From assembly GCA_963713355.1 (NCBI GenBank), contig CAVQLK010000010.1, positions 124,001 to 188,000 on the forward strand: 64,000 bases of DNA. The letters are read 5' to 3'. The DNA comes from FEN-1219 sp963713355 (GTDB taxonomy: Bacteria; Pseudomonadota; Gammaproteobacteria; Steroidobacterales; Rariloculaceae). Under the pieces are notes generated by a model. That model was given only the letters and a program-made list of their open reading frames with translations, searched no databases and had not been told where the DNA came from. Both the position numbers and the translations under genes were made by a program. Below, piece after piece: positions 34,149-43,035 of this stretch (its first letter is position 1; every line of letters starts with the position of its first letter).

Positions 34149-35468
34149 TCAGGATCGCCGCTGATTGGGCGGGCGGCGCCGACGAGGGGGGCCGCCTCGG
34201 CGGCCGCCCTGAGGAGGGCCGTGGCGATGCGGGCGGGCGCTCGGCGTGTGCGGCAGCTCGCTAACCAGCGTGCCGCGATCGAAGGTCGCGACGGGGATCT
34301 TCCGGCCGATGAAGTCCTCGATGTCGGGTAACGAGATCGCGTAGGCCTCGCAGCCGAAGCTGATCGCGTCGCCGGCGGCCCCGGCACGCGCGGTCCGCCC
34401 GATCCGGTGCACGTAGTCTTCGGGGTCCTGCGGCAAGTCGTAGTTGAATACGTGGCTGACGCCAGGAACATGCAGCCCGCGCGAAGCGACGTCGGTGCCG
34501 ATCAAGACGGCGAGGTCGCCCGACAGGAAGTCCTTTAGCATGCGCAGCCGCTTGCGCTGCGGCACGTCGCCCGACAGCGCCTCCGCATTGATTCCGTTCG
34601 CCTGCAGGCGCTCCTGCAATCGTTCCGCTTCCCGGCGCGTGTTGACGAAGACCATCGTGCGATGCGGGTCGTGGTCGCGCAGCAGCGTCAAGAGCAGCGG
34701 CAGCTTCTCCTCGTTGGAGGGGAAATAAATGCTCTGCGTCACGCGATCGACGGTCATCTTGTCGGGCTCGATGCGCACGAGCTCGGGATCGTTCATGTGC
34801 TCGTACGCGAGCTCGAGCACACGGTGCGAAAGCGTCGCCGAGAACAGCATGTTCAGGCGCCGATGATGCTCGGGCAAACGGCGTAGAACGTAACGGATGT
34901 CCTTGATGAAGCCGAGATCGAACATGCGATCGGCTTCGTCGAGCACGAGAACCTGAATGCCGCGCAAGCCGAACACGCGCTGCTTGTAGAAATCGATGAG
35001 GCGTCCCGGGGTGCCGATCAGCACGTCGACGCCTGCGGCGAGCACGTCGCGCTGTTTGTCGTAATCTGTGCCGCCGAACGCGAGACCTAGCTTGAACGGC
35101 AGGTGCTTGCCAAGCACCGTCGCGTCGGTGTGTACTTGCACGGCGAGCTCGCGAGTAGGCGCCATGATCAGCGCGCGCGGCGCGGGCGGGCCGGCCTCCG
35201 TCGTCAGCGGCGGGCTGTGCTCGAGCCGGTGATAGAGCGCGAGCAAAAACGCGGCTGTCTTGCCGGTTCCCGTCTGGGCTTGGCCTGCGACGTCTTGGCC
35301 GTCGAGGGCAAGCGGCAGAGTCTTGCTCTGAATCGGCGTGCACTGAACGAAGCCGGCTTCGGCGATTCCTTTCTGCAATCCGGCCGACAAAGGGAGGTCG
35401 GCGAAGCGTAGATCGGTGAGGTGGTCGGTCTGTGCGGGAGTTTCGATATCGGGCCTCGATACTTGCAA
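34149..35468 (-). CDS. rhlB: DEAD-box ATP-dependent RNA helicase RhlB
   Basis: A roughly 439-residue DEAD-box helicase. Motifs in order: Q motif with FVQCTPIQ, AQTGTGKT (about 64-71), APTRELAVQ, GTPGRL, DEADRM, SATLSHR, and C-terminal VFVNTRREAE, TDVASRGLH and HRIGRTARAG. The tail is Arg/Gly/Pro-rich, as in RhlB. It unwinds RNA as part of the RNA degradosome. In E. coli rhlB is divergent from trxA-rho, and that arrangement is kept here. No ATG or GTG lies near the homology start; TTG 35468 with GAGAAG upstream is the best candidate. A TTG at 35555 is an alternative start. Confidence 0.92.
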   Translation of the reverse strand: MQVSRPDIETPAQTDHLTDLRFADLPLSAGLQKGIAEAGFVQCTPIQSKTLPLALDGQDVAGQAQTGTGKTAAFLLALYHRLEHSPPLTTEAGPPAPRALIMAPTRELAVQVHTDATVLGKHLPFKLGLAFGGTDYDKQRDVLAAGVDVLIGTPGRLIDFYKQRVFGLRGIQVLVLDEADRMFDLGFIKDIRYVLRRLPEHHRRLNMLFSATLSHRVLELAYEHMNDPELVRIEPDKMTVDRVTQSIYFPSNEEKLPLLLTLLRDHDPHRTMVFVNTRREAERLQERLQANGINAEALSGDVPQRKRLRMLKDFLSGDLAVLIGTDVASRGLHVPGVSHVFNYDLPQDPEDYVHRIGRTARAGAAGDAISFGCEAYAISLPDIEDFIGRKIPVATFDRGTLVSELPHTPSARPHRHGPPQGGRRGGPPRRRRPPNQRRS

Positions 35469-35627
35469 ATTCGCTTCTCGGCAGTTAAAAATACGGTACG
35501 CCCTCCCAAATACCCACTGAGTTCCTGCGAGCCTCGAGGGAAGCACCTGCCGCAAATTGTGCCTGACCCGCCAGGCGGCGTCACTTTTCGGCTTAGCTCG
35601 TTTGGGTGTTATCGCCTTTTCGCCTAT

Positions 35628-35650
35628 CCGCCCCGGGGTCTTGGGGGCGG
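35628..35650. promoter_or_regulatory. GC-rich hairpin in the trxA leader
   Basis: CCGCCCC at 35628-35634 pairs with GGGGCGG at 35644-35650 over a nine-base loop, about 25 bases before the trxA start codon. No T-tract follows, so it is not a simple terminator. In E. coli rho is autoregulated in its leader; a similar role here is only a guess. Confidence 0.4.
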
Positions 35651-35674
35651 CCTGAAATCAGAGGATCAACTAAA

Positions 35675-36034
35675 GTGAGTGGAGAGATCGTACATACGAC
35701 CGACGCGGCCTTTGAGCAAGACGTCGTGAAGTCCGCGCAGCCCGTGCTGCTCGACTTCTGGGCCGAGTGGTGCGGTCCTTGCAAGATGATCGCTCCAATT
35801 CTCGACACGATCGCCACGCAGTACAAAGACAAGCTCCGCGTCGTCAAGCTCAACATCGACGAGAATCCGAAAACCCCACCCAAATTCAATATTCGCGGCA
35901 TTCCAACCTTGCTCCTGTTCCGCAACGGCACCGTAGCCGCGCAACAGGTCGGCGCAGTTTCCAAAGCACAACTCGAGTCTTTTCTCGAGACACATCTAAA
36001 TGGCCAACACAGTCAATCCAGCAAAACCGCTTAA
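35675..36034 (+). CDS. trxA: Thioredoxin
   Basis: A 119-residue thioredoxin, the general cytoplasmic disulfide reductant. The redox site WCGPC is at residues 32-36 in LLDFWAEWCGPCKMIAPIL, and the cis-Pro motif GIPTLLLF is present. The GTG at 35675 has GAGGA nine bases upstream and matches the length of other bacterial Trx proteins. It sits directly before rho, as in E. coli, and is divergent from rhlB. Confidence 0.95.
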   Translation: MSGEIVHTTDAAFEQDVVKSAQPVLLDFWAEWCGPCKMIAPILDTIATQYKDKLRVVKLNIDENPKTPPKFNIRGIPTLLLFRNGTVAAQQVGAVSKAQLESFLETHLNGQHSQSSKTA

Positions 36035-36064
36035 TCGCTACACAACTACTTTCAGGATGCAATC

Positions 36065-37522
36065 GTGAGGGGATACCTAGGTAATTCCGCGCGCGCGCGG
36101 ATGAAGGACGGCGGCCCTCACCAAGGCGGTGACGGCAACGGCAAACGCAATCGCCGCAATCGTGGCGGTGGTGGCGGCGGCGGCGGGCCGATGCGGGAGG
36201 AGTTCCCCGACGACGAAGAGTTCGACGTCATTCCGGCCGCGGATCTCGAATCGACGAAGAACGGGATGAACCTGTCCGAGCTCAAGACGCGGCCCGCCGC
36301 GGCGCTCGTGCAGCTCGCGGAGACGATGGGGCTCGAGAACCTCGCGCGGTCCCGCAAACAAGACATCATCTTTTCGATCCTGAAGTCGCACGCGAAGAAC
36401 GGCGAGCACATCTTCGGCGAAGGCGTGCTCGAGATCCTGCAGGACGGCTTCGGCTTCCTGCGCTCGTCCGACGGCTCGTACCTGGCCGGTCCTGACGACA
36501 TCTACGTGAGCCCGAGCCAGATTCGCCGCTTCAACTTGCGCACGGGCGATACCGTCTCGGGGCTCATCCGGCCGCCGAAGGACGGCGAGCGCTACTTCGC
36601 GCTATTGAAGGTCGGCGAGATCAACCACGATGCGCCGGAGAACGCGAAGAGCAAGGTGCTCTTCGAGAATCTGACGCCGCTGTTCCCGAAGAAGCGCCTG
36701 AAGCTGGAGCAGGGCAACGGCAGCACCGAGGACCTGACGGCGCGCATCATCGACATGGTCGCGCCGATCGGCAAAGGCCAGCGCGGCCTCATCGTTTCGC
36801 CGCCGAAGGCCGGCAAGACGATGCTGCTGCAGAACATCGCGGCGTCGATCTCGGCCAATCATCCCGACGTTCAGCTCATCGTGCTGCTCATCGACGAACG
36901 GCCCGAAGAAGTCACGGAGATGGAGCGCACGGTGCGCGGCGAGGTCGTGTCGAGCACGTTCGACGAGCCCGCGACGCGCCACGTGCAAGTCGCGGAAATG
37001 GTCATCGAGAAGGCCAAGCGGCTCACGGAGCACAAGCAGGACGTCGTGATCCTGCTCGACTCGATCACGCGGCTGGCGCGCGCCTACAACACGGTGGTGC
37101 CGTCGTCGGGCAAGGTGCTGACGGGCGGCGTCGATGCGAACGCGCTACAGCGCCCGAAGCGGTTCTTCGGCGCGGCGCGCAACATCGAGGAGGGCGGCAG
37201 CCTCACGATCATCGCTACGGCGCTGATCGACACGGGCTCGAAGATGGACGACGTCATCTACGAGGAGTTCAAGGGCACGGGCAACATGGAGATCCACCTC
37301 GATCGCCGCATCGCCGAGAAGCGCGTGTTCCCGGCCATCAACATCAATCGCTCGGGCACGCGTAAGGAAGAGCTGCTAACCGCCCCCGACGAGCTCCAGA
37401 AGATGTGGGTGCTGCGCAAAGTGCTGCATCCCATGGACGAGCTCGCGGCCGTCGAGTTCTTGCTCTCGAAGCTGCAGGACACGAAGACGAACGCCGACTT
37501 CTTCGAGTCGATGAAGCGGTAG
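36065..37522 (+). CDS. rho: Transcription termination factor Rho, with Arg/Gly-rich N-terminal extension
   Basis: A 485-residue Rho, the hexameric RNA helicase that ends transcription. The canonical start (MNLSELKTRPAAALVQLAETMG) begins only at residue 68. Before it lies a low-complexity extension containing KRNRRNRGGGGGGGG followed by an acidic stretch EEFPDDEEFD. The GTG at 36065 has an AGGA seven bases upstream, so the extension is probably translated. RNA-binding (EILQDGFGFLRSSDGSYL), Walker A (SPPKAGKTMLLQ), Walker B (VVILLDSITRLARAYN) and the R-finger region (LDRRIAEKRVFPAI) are all intact. It lies 30 bases after trxA. Confidence 0.96.
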   Translation: MRGYLGNSARARMKDGGPHQGGDGNGKRNRRNRGGGGGGGGPMREEFPDDEEFDVIPAADLESTKNGMNLSELKTRPAAALVQLAETMGLENLARSRKQDIIFSILKSHAKNGEHIFGEGVLEILQDGFGFLRSSDGSYLAGPDDIYVSPSQIRRFNLRTGDTVSGLIRPPKDGERYFALLKVGEINHDAPENAKSKVLFENLTPLFPKKRLKLEQGNGSTEDLTARIIDMVAPIGKGQRGLIVSPPKAGKTMLLQNIAASISANHPDVQLIVLLIDERPEEVTEMERTVRGEVVSSTFDEPATRHVQVAEMVIEKAKRLTEHKQDVVILLDSITRLARAYNTVVPSSGKVLTGGVDANALQRPKRFFGAARNIEEGGSLTIIATALIDTGSKMDDVIYEEFKGTGNMEIHLDRRIAEKRVFPAININRSGTRKEELLTAPDELQKMWVLRKVLHPMDELAAVEFLLSKLQDTKTNADFFESMKR

Positions 37523-37584
37523 CGTTAGCCGCGACACAGTTCGTCGAGTCTTTCGTGCGTCGGTCCGAGATGCCGGCGCCGAGC

Positions 37585-38352
37585 CTACCGCGTTGCGATG
37601 CCCATGTTGCGTGATTCGACCGAACGTAGGTTGTACCGCTCGCAGAAAGCCGAGAACGGGTTGCGCCGGAAAGGATTGCCGAGGCTCACGGTAGTCCGCA
37701 CGTCGTGCGACGAAAGTACGCCGTTGGCGCCCAAGTATGGAAATGCCGTCTCGTACTCCCACATCATGTGCTCGTAGGTGTGCAGGCTATCGTGATGAAA
37801 GAGATCGATTTGACCAAGCCGCGCCAATAGCCGCGGCAACTCTCGTTTACTATCGCCGATGATCAGGCGCCAGCGATCCTTCAGCGTCGGCCGCACGAAG
37901 AAGTCATTCGGCGGCTCGTCCGGTGCATTGCCGAGATCGATGCTGTACAGGACGCCGTGTTCGTTGTCCTTCAGCGCCTCGAGGATGTACTCGCTCGACG
38001 CGCCATAGCAAACGCCCGTTTCGACGACCACGCTGGGGCGCATCGCGCGCACCAGGGAGTAGATCGTCTCGCAGTCGAATGTCGGCGTAGAGCCGAGTCC
38101 GGAGCCGGCAAACTCCTTCAGCCGAGCGCGCTGGCTTTGCACCCATGCGCCTATCCCCGAGCGTTGGCATTCTTCGATGATCGCCTGGGTGTCGACGTGA
38201 AAGACGTCCGAAAGAAAACGCTCGGCGACTTCGCGCTCTTCCGGAGTGTTCAGACGCGAGAGTCGCGCCATGTCCATGAGCCTTCGGACCGTACGCAACG
38301 GATGACGACCGGCTTTCGCCAGCAGGGTCGCCGTTGGTATGGAATTGATCAT
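37585..38352 (-). CDS. Class I SAM-dependent methyltransferase, CmcI/Methyltransf_24-like
   Basis: A 255-residue protein. The ATG at 38352 follows a strong AAGGAGGG ribosome site. The N-terminal 90 residues are helical; the SAM-binding core opens with VVVETGVCYGASSEYILEAL and continues with LYSIDLG, then FFHHDSLHTYEHMMWEYETAFPYLGANGVLSSHD, typical of cephalosporin-hydroxylase/sugar O-methyltransferase-like families. The acceptor is unknown. A 230-base non-coding gap separates it from the purD gene upstream on the same strand. It converges with rho. Confidence 0.82.
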   Translation of the reverse strand: MINSIPTATLLAKAGRHPLRTVRRLMDMARLSRLNTPEEREVAERFLSDVFHVDTQAIIEECQRSGIGAWVQSQRARLKEFAGSGLGSTPTFDCETIYSLVRAMRPSVVVETGVCYGASSEYILEALKDNEHGVLYSIDLGNAPDEPPNDFFVRPTLKDRWRLIIGDSKRELPRLLARLGQIDLFHHDSLHTYEHMMWEYETAFPYLGANGVLSSHDVRTTVSLGNPFRRNPFSAFCERYNLRSVESRNMGIATR

Positions 38353-38582
38353 GGGCAGCCCTCCTTGGCCGATTTGTACAAAAGCCCAGCCGAACGCGCT
38401 ATGGCGCTGCGCTTGTTCCTGCCGATTCGAACGGTATGGCCCGGCCTTGCAAACGCCATGCCGAAGACAAGGCGTCGCCGGTGAAACGCGCTGCTGGCGC
38501 GGTCCCCCGATAACTGCCGCGCGATTGCGGCGACGCCTCGTTTCCACGATCCTCGATTGCATCGCAAGAGTTGGAAACGTGC

Positions 38583-39875
38583 TTAGGGACGGGACTCTTC
38601 GCGGTGCACGGCGCGGTGGCCGATGTCGGTCCGGTAGAAGGCGCCGTCCCAGCTGATCTTGCGCACGATGCGATAGGCTGCCTCGCGCGCTGCGCGGACG
38701 GTCGTGCCCGCGCCGACGACGCAAAGGACGCGGCCGCCGTCCGTTACCACGCGGCCGCCGTCGAGGAGGGTGCCGGCGTGGAAGACCTTCACATCGCGGC
38801 CCGTCGCCGCCTCGAGACCGCTGATCGGCTTGCCCTTGTCGTAGGCCTCGGGGTAACCCCGGCTCGCCATCACGACGCCGACCGTTGCACGTGGGTCCCA
38901 CTCGAGCGGCTTGTCGCCGAGCGTGCCGTCGAACGCGCTAGAGCAGATATCGACGATGTCCGAGCGAAGGCGGAACAGGATCGGCTGCGTCTCGGGATCG
39001 CCCAAGCGGCAATTGAACTCGATGACGCGCGGCTGTCCCGCAGCGTCGATCATGAGACCTGCGTACAGGAAGCCGCGGTAGTGAATGCCGTCGGCGGCGA
39101 GGCCGCGCACGGTCGGCACCATGATCTCGCGCATGACGCGGTCGTGGACCTCGGGCGTGACCACGGGGGCCGGCGAATAGGCGCCCATGCCGCCCGTGTT
39201 GGGCCCGAGATCGCCGTCGTCGCGCGTTTTGTGGTCCTGCGAGCTCGCAAGCGGCACGACGCGCGTGCCGTCGACAACGGCGATGAAGCTCGCCTCCTCG
39301 CCGGTGAGAAACTCCTCGATGACGACAGTTGCGCCGGCTTGACCGAACTGCCGTTGCCGCAGCACGCGATCGAGCGCAGCTTCAGCCTCCGCTCGAGTGG
39401 CGGCGATGATGACGCCTTTGCCGGCCGCCAGCCCGTCCGCCTTGATGACGATTGGCGGCGTTTGCCTCGCGACGTAGTCGCGTGCGGCCGTGAACTCGGT
39501 AAACTTCCCGTAGGCCGCGGTCGGGATTCCGTGACGCGCCAGGAACTCCTTCGTGAAGGCTTTCGACCCTTCGAGCTGTGCGCCGGCGCCGCGCGGCCCG
39601 AAGCACTTGAGTCCCGCGGCCTCGAACGTGTCCACAATGCCGCCGACGAGCGGGACTTCGGGGCCGACGACGGTCAATGCGACGCGCTCCTTCTTGGCGA
39701 CATCGATGAGCGCGGCGAAATCCGTGACGGCCAAGGCCAGGTTACGCACCTTCGGCTCCCCGGCGGTGCCGGCGTTGCCTGGGGCGCACAGCACCTCGCT
39801 GACCTTCGGCGACTGAGCGAGCTTCCATGCCAGCGCGTGCTCGCGCCCGCCGTTGCCTATCAGCAGGACTTTCAC
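38583..39875 (-). CDS. purD: Phosphoribosylamine-glycine ligase
   Basis: A 430-residue ATP-grasp enzyme that joins glycine to phosphoribosylamine, the second step of purine synthesis. It opens with the signature MKVLLIGNGGREHALAWKL. ATP-grasp elements follow, including PIVIKADGLAAGKGVIIA and the metal-binding EFNCRLGDPETQ. The GTG at 39875 is chosen because GGAG lies seven bases upstream; a TTG at 39896 overlapping the purH stop is the alternative. It is the last gene of the fis-purH-purD unit. Confidence 0.95.
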   Translation of the reverse strand: MKVLLIGNGGREHALAWKLAQSPKVSEVLCAPGNAGTAGEPKVRNLALAVTDFAALIDVAKKERVALTVVGPEVPLVGGIVDTFEAAGLKCFGPRGAGAQLEGSKAFTKEFLARHGIPTAAYGKFTEFTAARDYVARQTPPIVIKADGLAAGKGVIIAATRAEAEAALDRVLRQRQFGQAGATVVIEEFLTGEEASFIAVVDGTRVVPLASSQDHKTRDDGDLGPNTGGMGAYSPAPVVTPEVHDRVMREIMVPTVRGLAADGIHYRGFLYAGLMIDAAGQPRVIEFNCRLGDPETQPILFRLRSDIVDICSSAFDGTLGDKPLEWDPRATVGVVMASRGYPEAYDKGKPISGLEAATGRDVKVFHAGTLLDGGRVVTDGGRVLCVVGAGTTVRAAREAAYRIVRKISWDGAFYRTDIGHRAVHREESRP

Positions 39876-39892
39876 CGCGTCGCTCCGTGCGC

Positions 39893-41524
39893 TCAATGGC
39901 GGAAGTGTCGCATGCCCGTGAACACCATCGTCATGCCGTGCTCGTCGGCGGCGCGCACGACTTCCTCATCGCGCATGGAGCCGCCGGGCTGAACGACGGC
40001 GAGAACACCGCGCTCGGCGGCGGCGTCGATGCTGTCGCGAAACGGGAAAAAGGCGTCGGACGCGAGCACCGCGCCCGCGACGCCGAGCTTCGCCTCTTCG
40101 GCCTTGAGCGCCGCAATGCGCGCGCTCATGACGCGGCTCGGTTGTCCGGCTCCGATGCCGATCGTTGCGCCGTCGCGGGCGAGCACGATCGCGTTCGATT
40201 TTACGTACTTCACGACGGTCCACGCGAACTCGAGATCGCGCAGCTCGCTTGCGGTGGGTTGACGCTGCGTGACGACTTTAGCCGCCGCGACGTCGACGCG
40301 GCCGTCGTCAGCGCTCTGAACGAGCACGCCGCCCTCGATCGTCTTGAGCTCGAAGCCGTGCTCGCGCGCCGCCGAGGCGGGCGTCTGCCAACCGGCCTCG
40401 AGGACGCGAATGGCTTGCTTGCGCGCGAGCGCGGCGCGCGCCCCTTCACCGACCTCGGGCGCGATGACGACCTCGGCGAACTGTTGCGCGACGATCGCCT
40501 CCGCAGACGGCTGGTCGAGCGCGCGATTGAAGGCGATCACGCCGCCGAAGGCCGACGTCGGATCCGCACGATACGCGAGCTGATATGCGGTCACGGACGA
40601 CGCGGCCGTCGCGACTCCGCACGGGCTCGCGTGCTTGACGATGACGCAGGCCGCCGCTTCGAACGCTTTGACGGCCTGATACGCTGCGTCGGCGTCGACG
40701 AGGTTGTTGAACGACAGCTCCTTGCCCTGCAGCTTCCGCGCGTGCGCGACCGTGCCTGGCACGCTTTCGGCTGCTCGATACAGCGCTGCGCGCTGATGCG
40801 GGTTCTCGCCGTAGCGAAGCGGCTGATGGAGGCTCCAGCTGCGCAGCAGCGGGTTCGCCCAGTCGCTGGGCGCGCTGCTGTGAGCGCGCAGGTACCGGCT
40901 GATGGCCGTGTCGTAATGGGCCGTATGGCTGAAAGCCTTGATGGCGAGCTCGCGGCGCACCGCGGCCGGAACTTCGCCGCCTTCGAGCGCCGCGAGCACC
41001 GTGTCGTAGTCCGCGTGATCGACGACAACGACGATGTTGTCGTGATTCTTCGCCGCGGCGCGCAGCATCGCGGGGCCGCCGACATCGATGTTCTCGATGG
41101 CCTCGGCATCGGTGCAGTCCGCGCGCGCCGTCGTCGCTTCGAACGGATAGAGATTGACGACGAGCACGTCGATGACGCCGATACCGTGGCTTTCGAGCAC
41201 GGCGTCGTCGACGCCGGGCCTTGCCAACAGACCGCCGTGAATGTGCGGATGCAGCGTTTTGACGCGGCCGTCCATGATCTCGGGAAAACCCGTGATCGTC
41301 GCAACCTCCGTCACGATGATCCCGGCCGCTCGCAGCGCTTTCGCCGTACCGCCCGTCGAGACGATCTCGAAGCCCAACCTTTCGAGCGCCAATGCGAACG
41401 GCGCGAGGCCGTGCTTGTCCGCCACGCTGAGCAATGCACGGCGTTTCGAGTGGCGTTTGTCGGGCGCGTCCGGGACTTGAGATCGCTCCGTGCGAGATCG
41501 TCGCGTCTTGCGGCTCGGGCTCAT
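39893..41524 (-). CDS. purH: Bifunctional AICAR transformylase/IMP cyclohydrolase
   Basis: A 543-residue enzyme for the last two steps of IMP synthesis. The N-terminal MGS-like cyclohydrolase domain runs from RRALLSVADKHGLAPFALALERLGFEIVSTGGTAKAL through TLHPHIHGGLLARPG. The C-terminal AICARFT domain has LRYGENPHQRAALY, KHASPCGVATAASS and DSIDAAAERGVLAVVQPGGSMRD. The first 25 residues are a basic, poorly conserved lead. Its ATG overlaps the fis stop (ATGA), so the two are translationally coupled. Confidence 0.96.
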   Translation of the reverse strand: MSPSRKTRRSRTERSQVPDAPDKRHSKRRALLSVADKHGLAPFALALERLGFEIVSTGGTAKALRAAGIIVTEVATITGFPEIMDGRVKTLHPHIHGGLLARPGVDDAVLESHGIGVIDVLVVNLYPFEATTARADCTDAEAIENIDVGGPAMLRAAAKNHDNIVVVVDHADYDTVLAALEGGEVPAAVRRELAIKAFSHTAHYDTAISRYLRAHSSAPSDWANPLLRSWSLHQPLRYGENPHQRAALYRAAESVPGTVAHARKLQGKELSFNNLVDADAAYQAVKAFEAAACVIVKHASPCGVATAASSVTAYQLAYRADPTSAFGGVIAFNRALDQPSAEAIVAQQFAEVVIAPEVGEGARAALARKQAIRVLEAGWQTPASAAREHGFELKTIEGGVLVQSADDGRVDVAAAKVVTQRQPTASELRDLEFAWTVVKYVKSNAIVLARDGATIGIGAGQPSRVMSARIAALKAEEAKLGVAGAVLASDAFFPFRDSIDAAAERGVLAVVQPGGSMRDEEVVRAADEHGMTMVFTGMRHFRH

Positions 41525-41838
41525 CGACCCTGGAGCTTGTAGTCTTTGAGCTTCTTGCGCAGCGTGCCGCGATTGATCCCGAGGATCTCTGCTGCTTCGC
41601 TCTGGTTGCCGTTCGTATAGGTCAAAACAGCGCGAAATAAGGGCTTTTCGACCTCGCCCATGACGAGCTGATACAGGTCGCCGGGCTTATGGCCGTTCAG
41701 GTTCTCGAAGTAGCTGCTCAGGCATTCGTCGGTCAAGTTGCTCAGCAACTTACTCCGCGTGCCGACGTGTGCGGTGTGGTGTGCGACCCGCTTCGTTTTT
41801 TTGCGTGACGTTTTTTTATTGCTCGCCATAGCCATCAT
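41521..41838 (-). CDS. fis: DNA-binding protein Fis
   Basis: A 105-residue nucleoid protein. The C-terminal helix-turn-helix reads FRAVLTYTNGNQSEAAEILGINRGTLRKKLKDYKL and matches the Fis family closely; the central dimerisation helices hold SNLTDECLSSYFENLNGHKPGDLYQLVMGEVEKPL. The N-terminus is Lys/Arg/Ser/Thr-rich (MMAMASNKKTSRKKTKR), longer than in E. coli. The ATG at 41838 has AGGGGG six bases upstream. In E. coli fis follows dusB; here dusB is absent and fis instead overlaps purH. The 225 bases upstream hold the likely promoter (a TATGAT hexamer on this strand at 42014-42009) and no other gene. Confidence 0.93.
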   Translation of the reverse strand: MMAMASNKKTSRKKTKRVAHHTAHVGTRSKLLSNLTDECLSSYFENLNGHKPGDLYQLVMGEVEKPLFRAVLTYTNGNQSEAAEILGINRGTLRKKLKDYKLQGR

Positions 41839-42062
41839 CACGTTCCCCCTCAAGAACGTCGTGAGCTCCCGGTTCAGTACTTCTCTGTAGCGTCGCGATC
41901 GACCCGCGAGTGCGAAAGCAAGTGGGTCCCGGCTTTGTGCCAGGTATCCTTTTTCGCTTGACGCTAACCCCGTTTCTTGCAGTAGAAGTACCGACTCAGG
42001 GTGCGAGAATCATAGCATGCGTGCGCGAAATTTTGCTCTGCGAATTCGCGCGAGCGCGCCTG

Positions 42063-42986
42063 TCAGAGAAATACTTCGTCGGCACCGCAAGTTACTAAAG
42101 ATGCTTCGACTTCGATGCAAACATCGATCTCGAATCCGTACGCATCGGGCCCGGGATCGACGACTTCGATTTCCGCGCGCGCCGTTTCACCGGGTGACAT
42201 GAGCCGGCCGTGCGGCGTGTCGCGCGGGAGATACTCCGCCGGCGTGAACACACGGCTGCCGACCGCCGCTTCCCATCGATCCTTGAGCCGCAACTGCACG
42301 GCGGGATACGGTTGACGCGACGGACCGCGATTCTGAATCCGCGCCGTGATCTTCAAGCGCCCGAGCCCGCGCGAGTTCGGTTCCGCCGTCGCGATCCAAT
42401 CGATGATCTGATATTGGTGCACGTCCCAATGTGGCGTGAGCTCGCCGCCGAACGAGCTGTAAGTGGCAGTGAGCCACGGGCCGAAAGTCGCGTGCCCTGC
42501 AATGTCGGAACGAAAGTGATGGATCGTCTGCGCGCCGAGCGCCAGCAATGCGAAGGCCGCCGCGACGGCCCACCAGCGGCTGCGGCGCGTCGGCTCGCTG
42601 GCTCGCGCCCAGACGTAATCGAGTTGCGGGAGCGGCGCGTCGAGCTCTGCGGCTAACACACGATCGACTTCCGTCGCGCTGATGGCGCCCGGCACCCCCT
42701 CCGCTTCGACGTCGGTGCGCGCCTCGGTGTCCGCGGCCGCGACCGGCGTTGCGGCGGCTGGAGCGGCGGCGGGCTCCGGCTGATCCGGTGTCGGCGGCGC
42801 GGCGGCGTGCTTCGCGCGCGCGGCATGCTCCGGCTCGAACGATTTGGCCGCCGGGTCGTGCAGCTCCGCATACGCGTTGAACACGCTGGCGCAGCGCCCG
42901 CAGCGAACTTGGCCGCTCGCCTTCTTCAGCGTCTCGTCAGTGACGCGGAACGTCGTGTCGCATTCGGGGCAGCGCGTTAACAGCAT
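42063..42986 (-). CDS. Zinc-ribbon (MJ0042) and DUF3426 membrane protein
   Basis: A 307-residue protein. The N-terminal zinc ribbon has four Cys (LTRCPECDTTFRVTDETL and VRCGRCASVFNAY), followed by a Pro/Ala-rich linker, one membrane helix (about residues 138-155, WWAVAAAFALLALGAQTI) and a periplasmic DUF3426 beta domain to the end. This gene is a constant neighbour of prmA in beta- and gammaproteobacteria; its function is not known. It lies between prmA upstream and fis downstream on the same strand. Confidence 0.9.
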   Translation of the reverse strand: MLLTRCPECDTTFRVTDETLKKASGQVRCGRCASVFNAYAELHDPAAKSFEPEHAARAKHAAAPPTPDQPEPAAAPAAATPVAAADTEARTDVEAEGVPGAISATEVDRVLAAELDAPLPQLDYVWARASEPTRRSRWWAVAAAFALLALGAQTIHHFRSDIAGHATFGPWLTATYSSFGGELTPHWDVHQYQIIDWIATAEPNSRGLGRLKITARIQNRGPSRQPYPAVQLRLKDRWEAAVGSRVFTPAEYLPRDTPHGRLMSPGETARAEIEVVDPGPDAYGFEIDVCIEVEASLVTCGADEVFL

Positions 42987-43035
42987 GGCGGCCGGTTGGC
43001 TCGTGACGCGGCGATTCTAGCGGTTCTTCACCGGC

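Noticed and set aside
38353..38901. Upstream extension of the methyltransferase frame, giving 438 residues
   Set aside because: The region overlaps purD antisense and is Arg-rich; the ATG at 38352 has a strong AAGGAGGG site.
39827..41542. 571-codon plus-strand open frame across purH
   Set aside because: Antisense to purH, with His/Arg/Asp-rich composition typical of a shadow frame.
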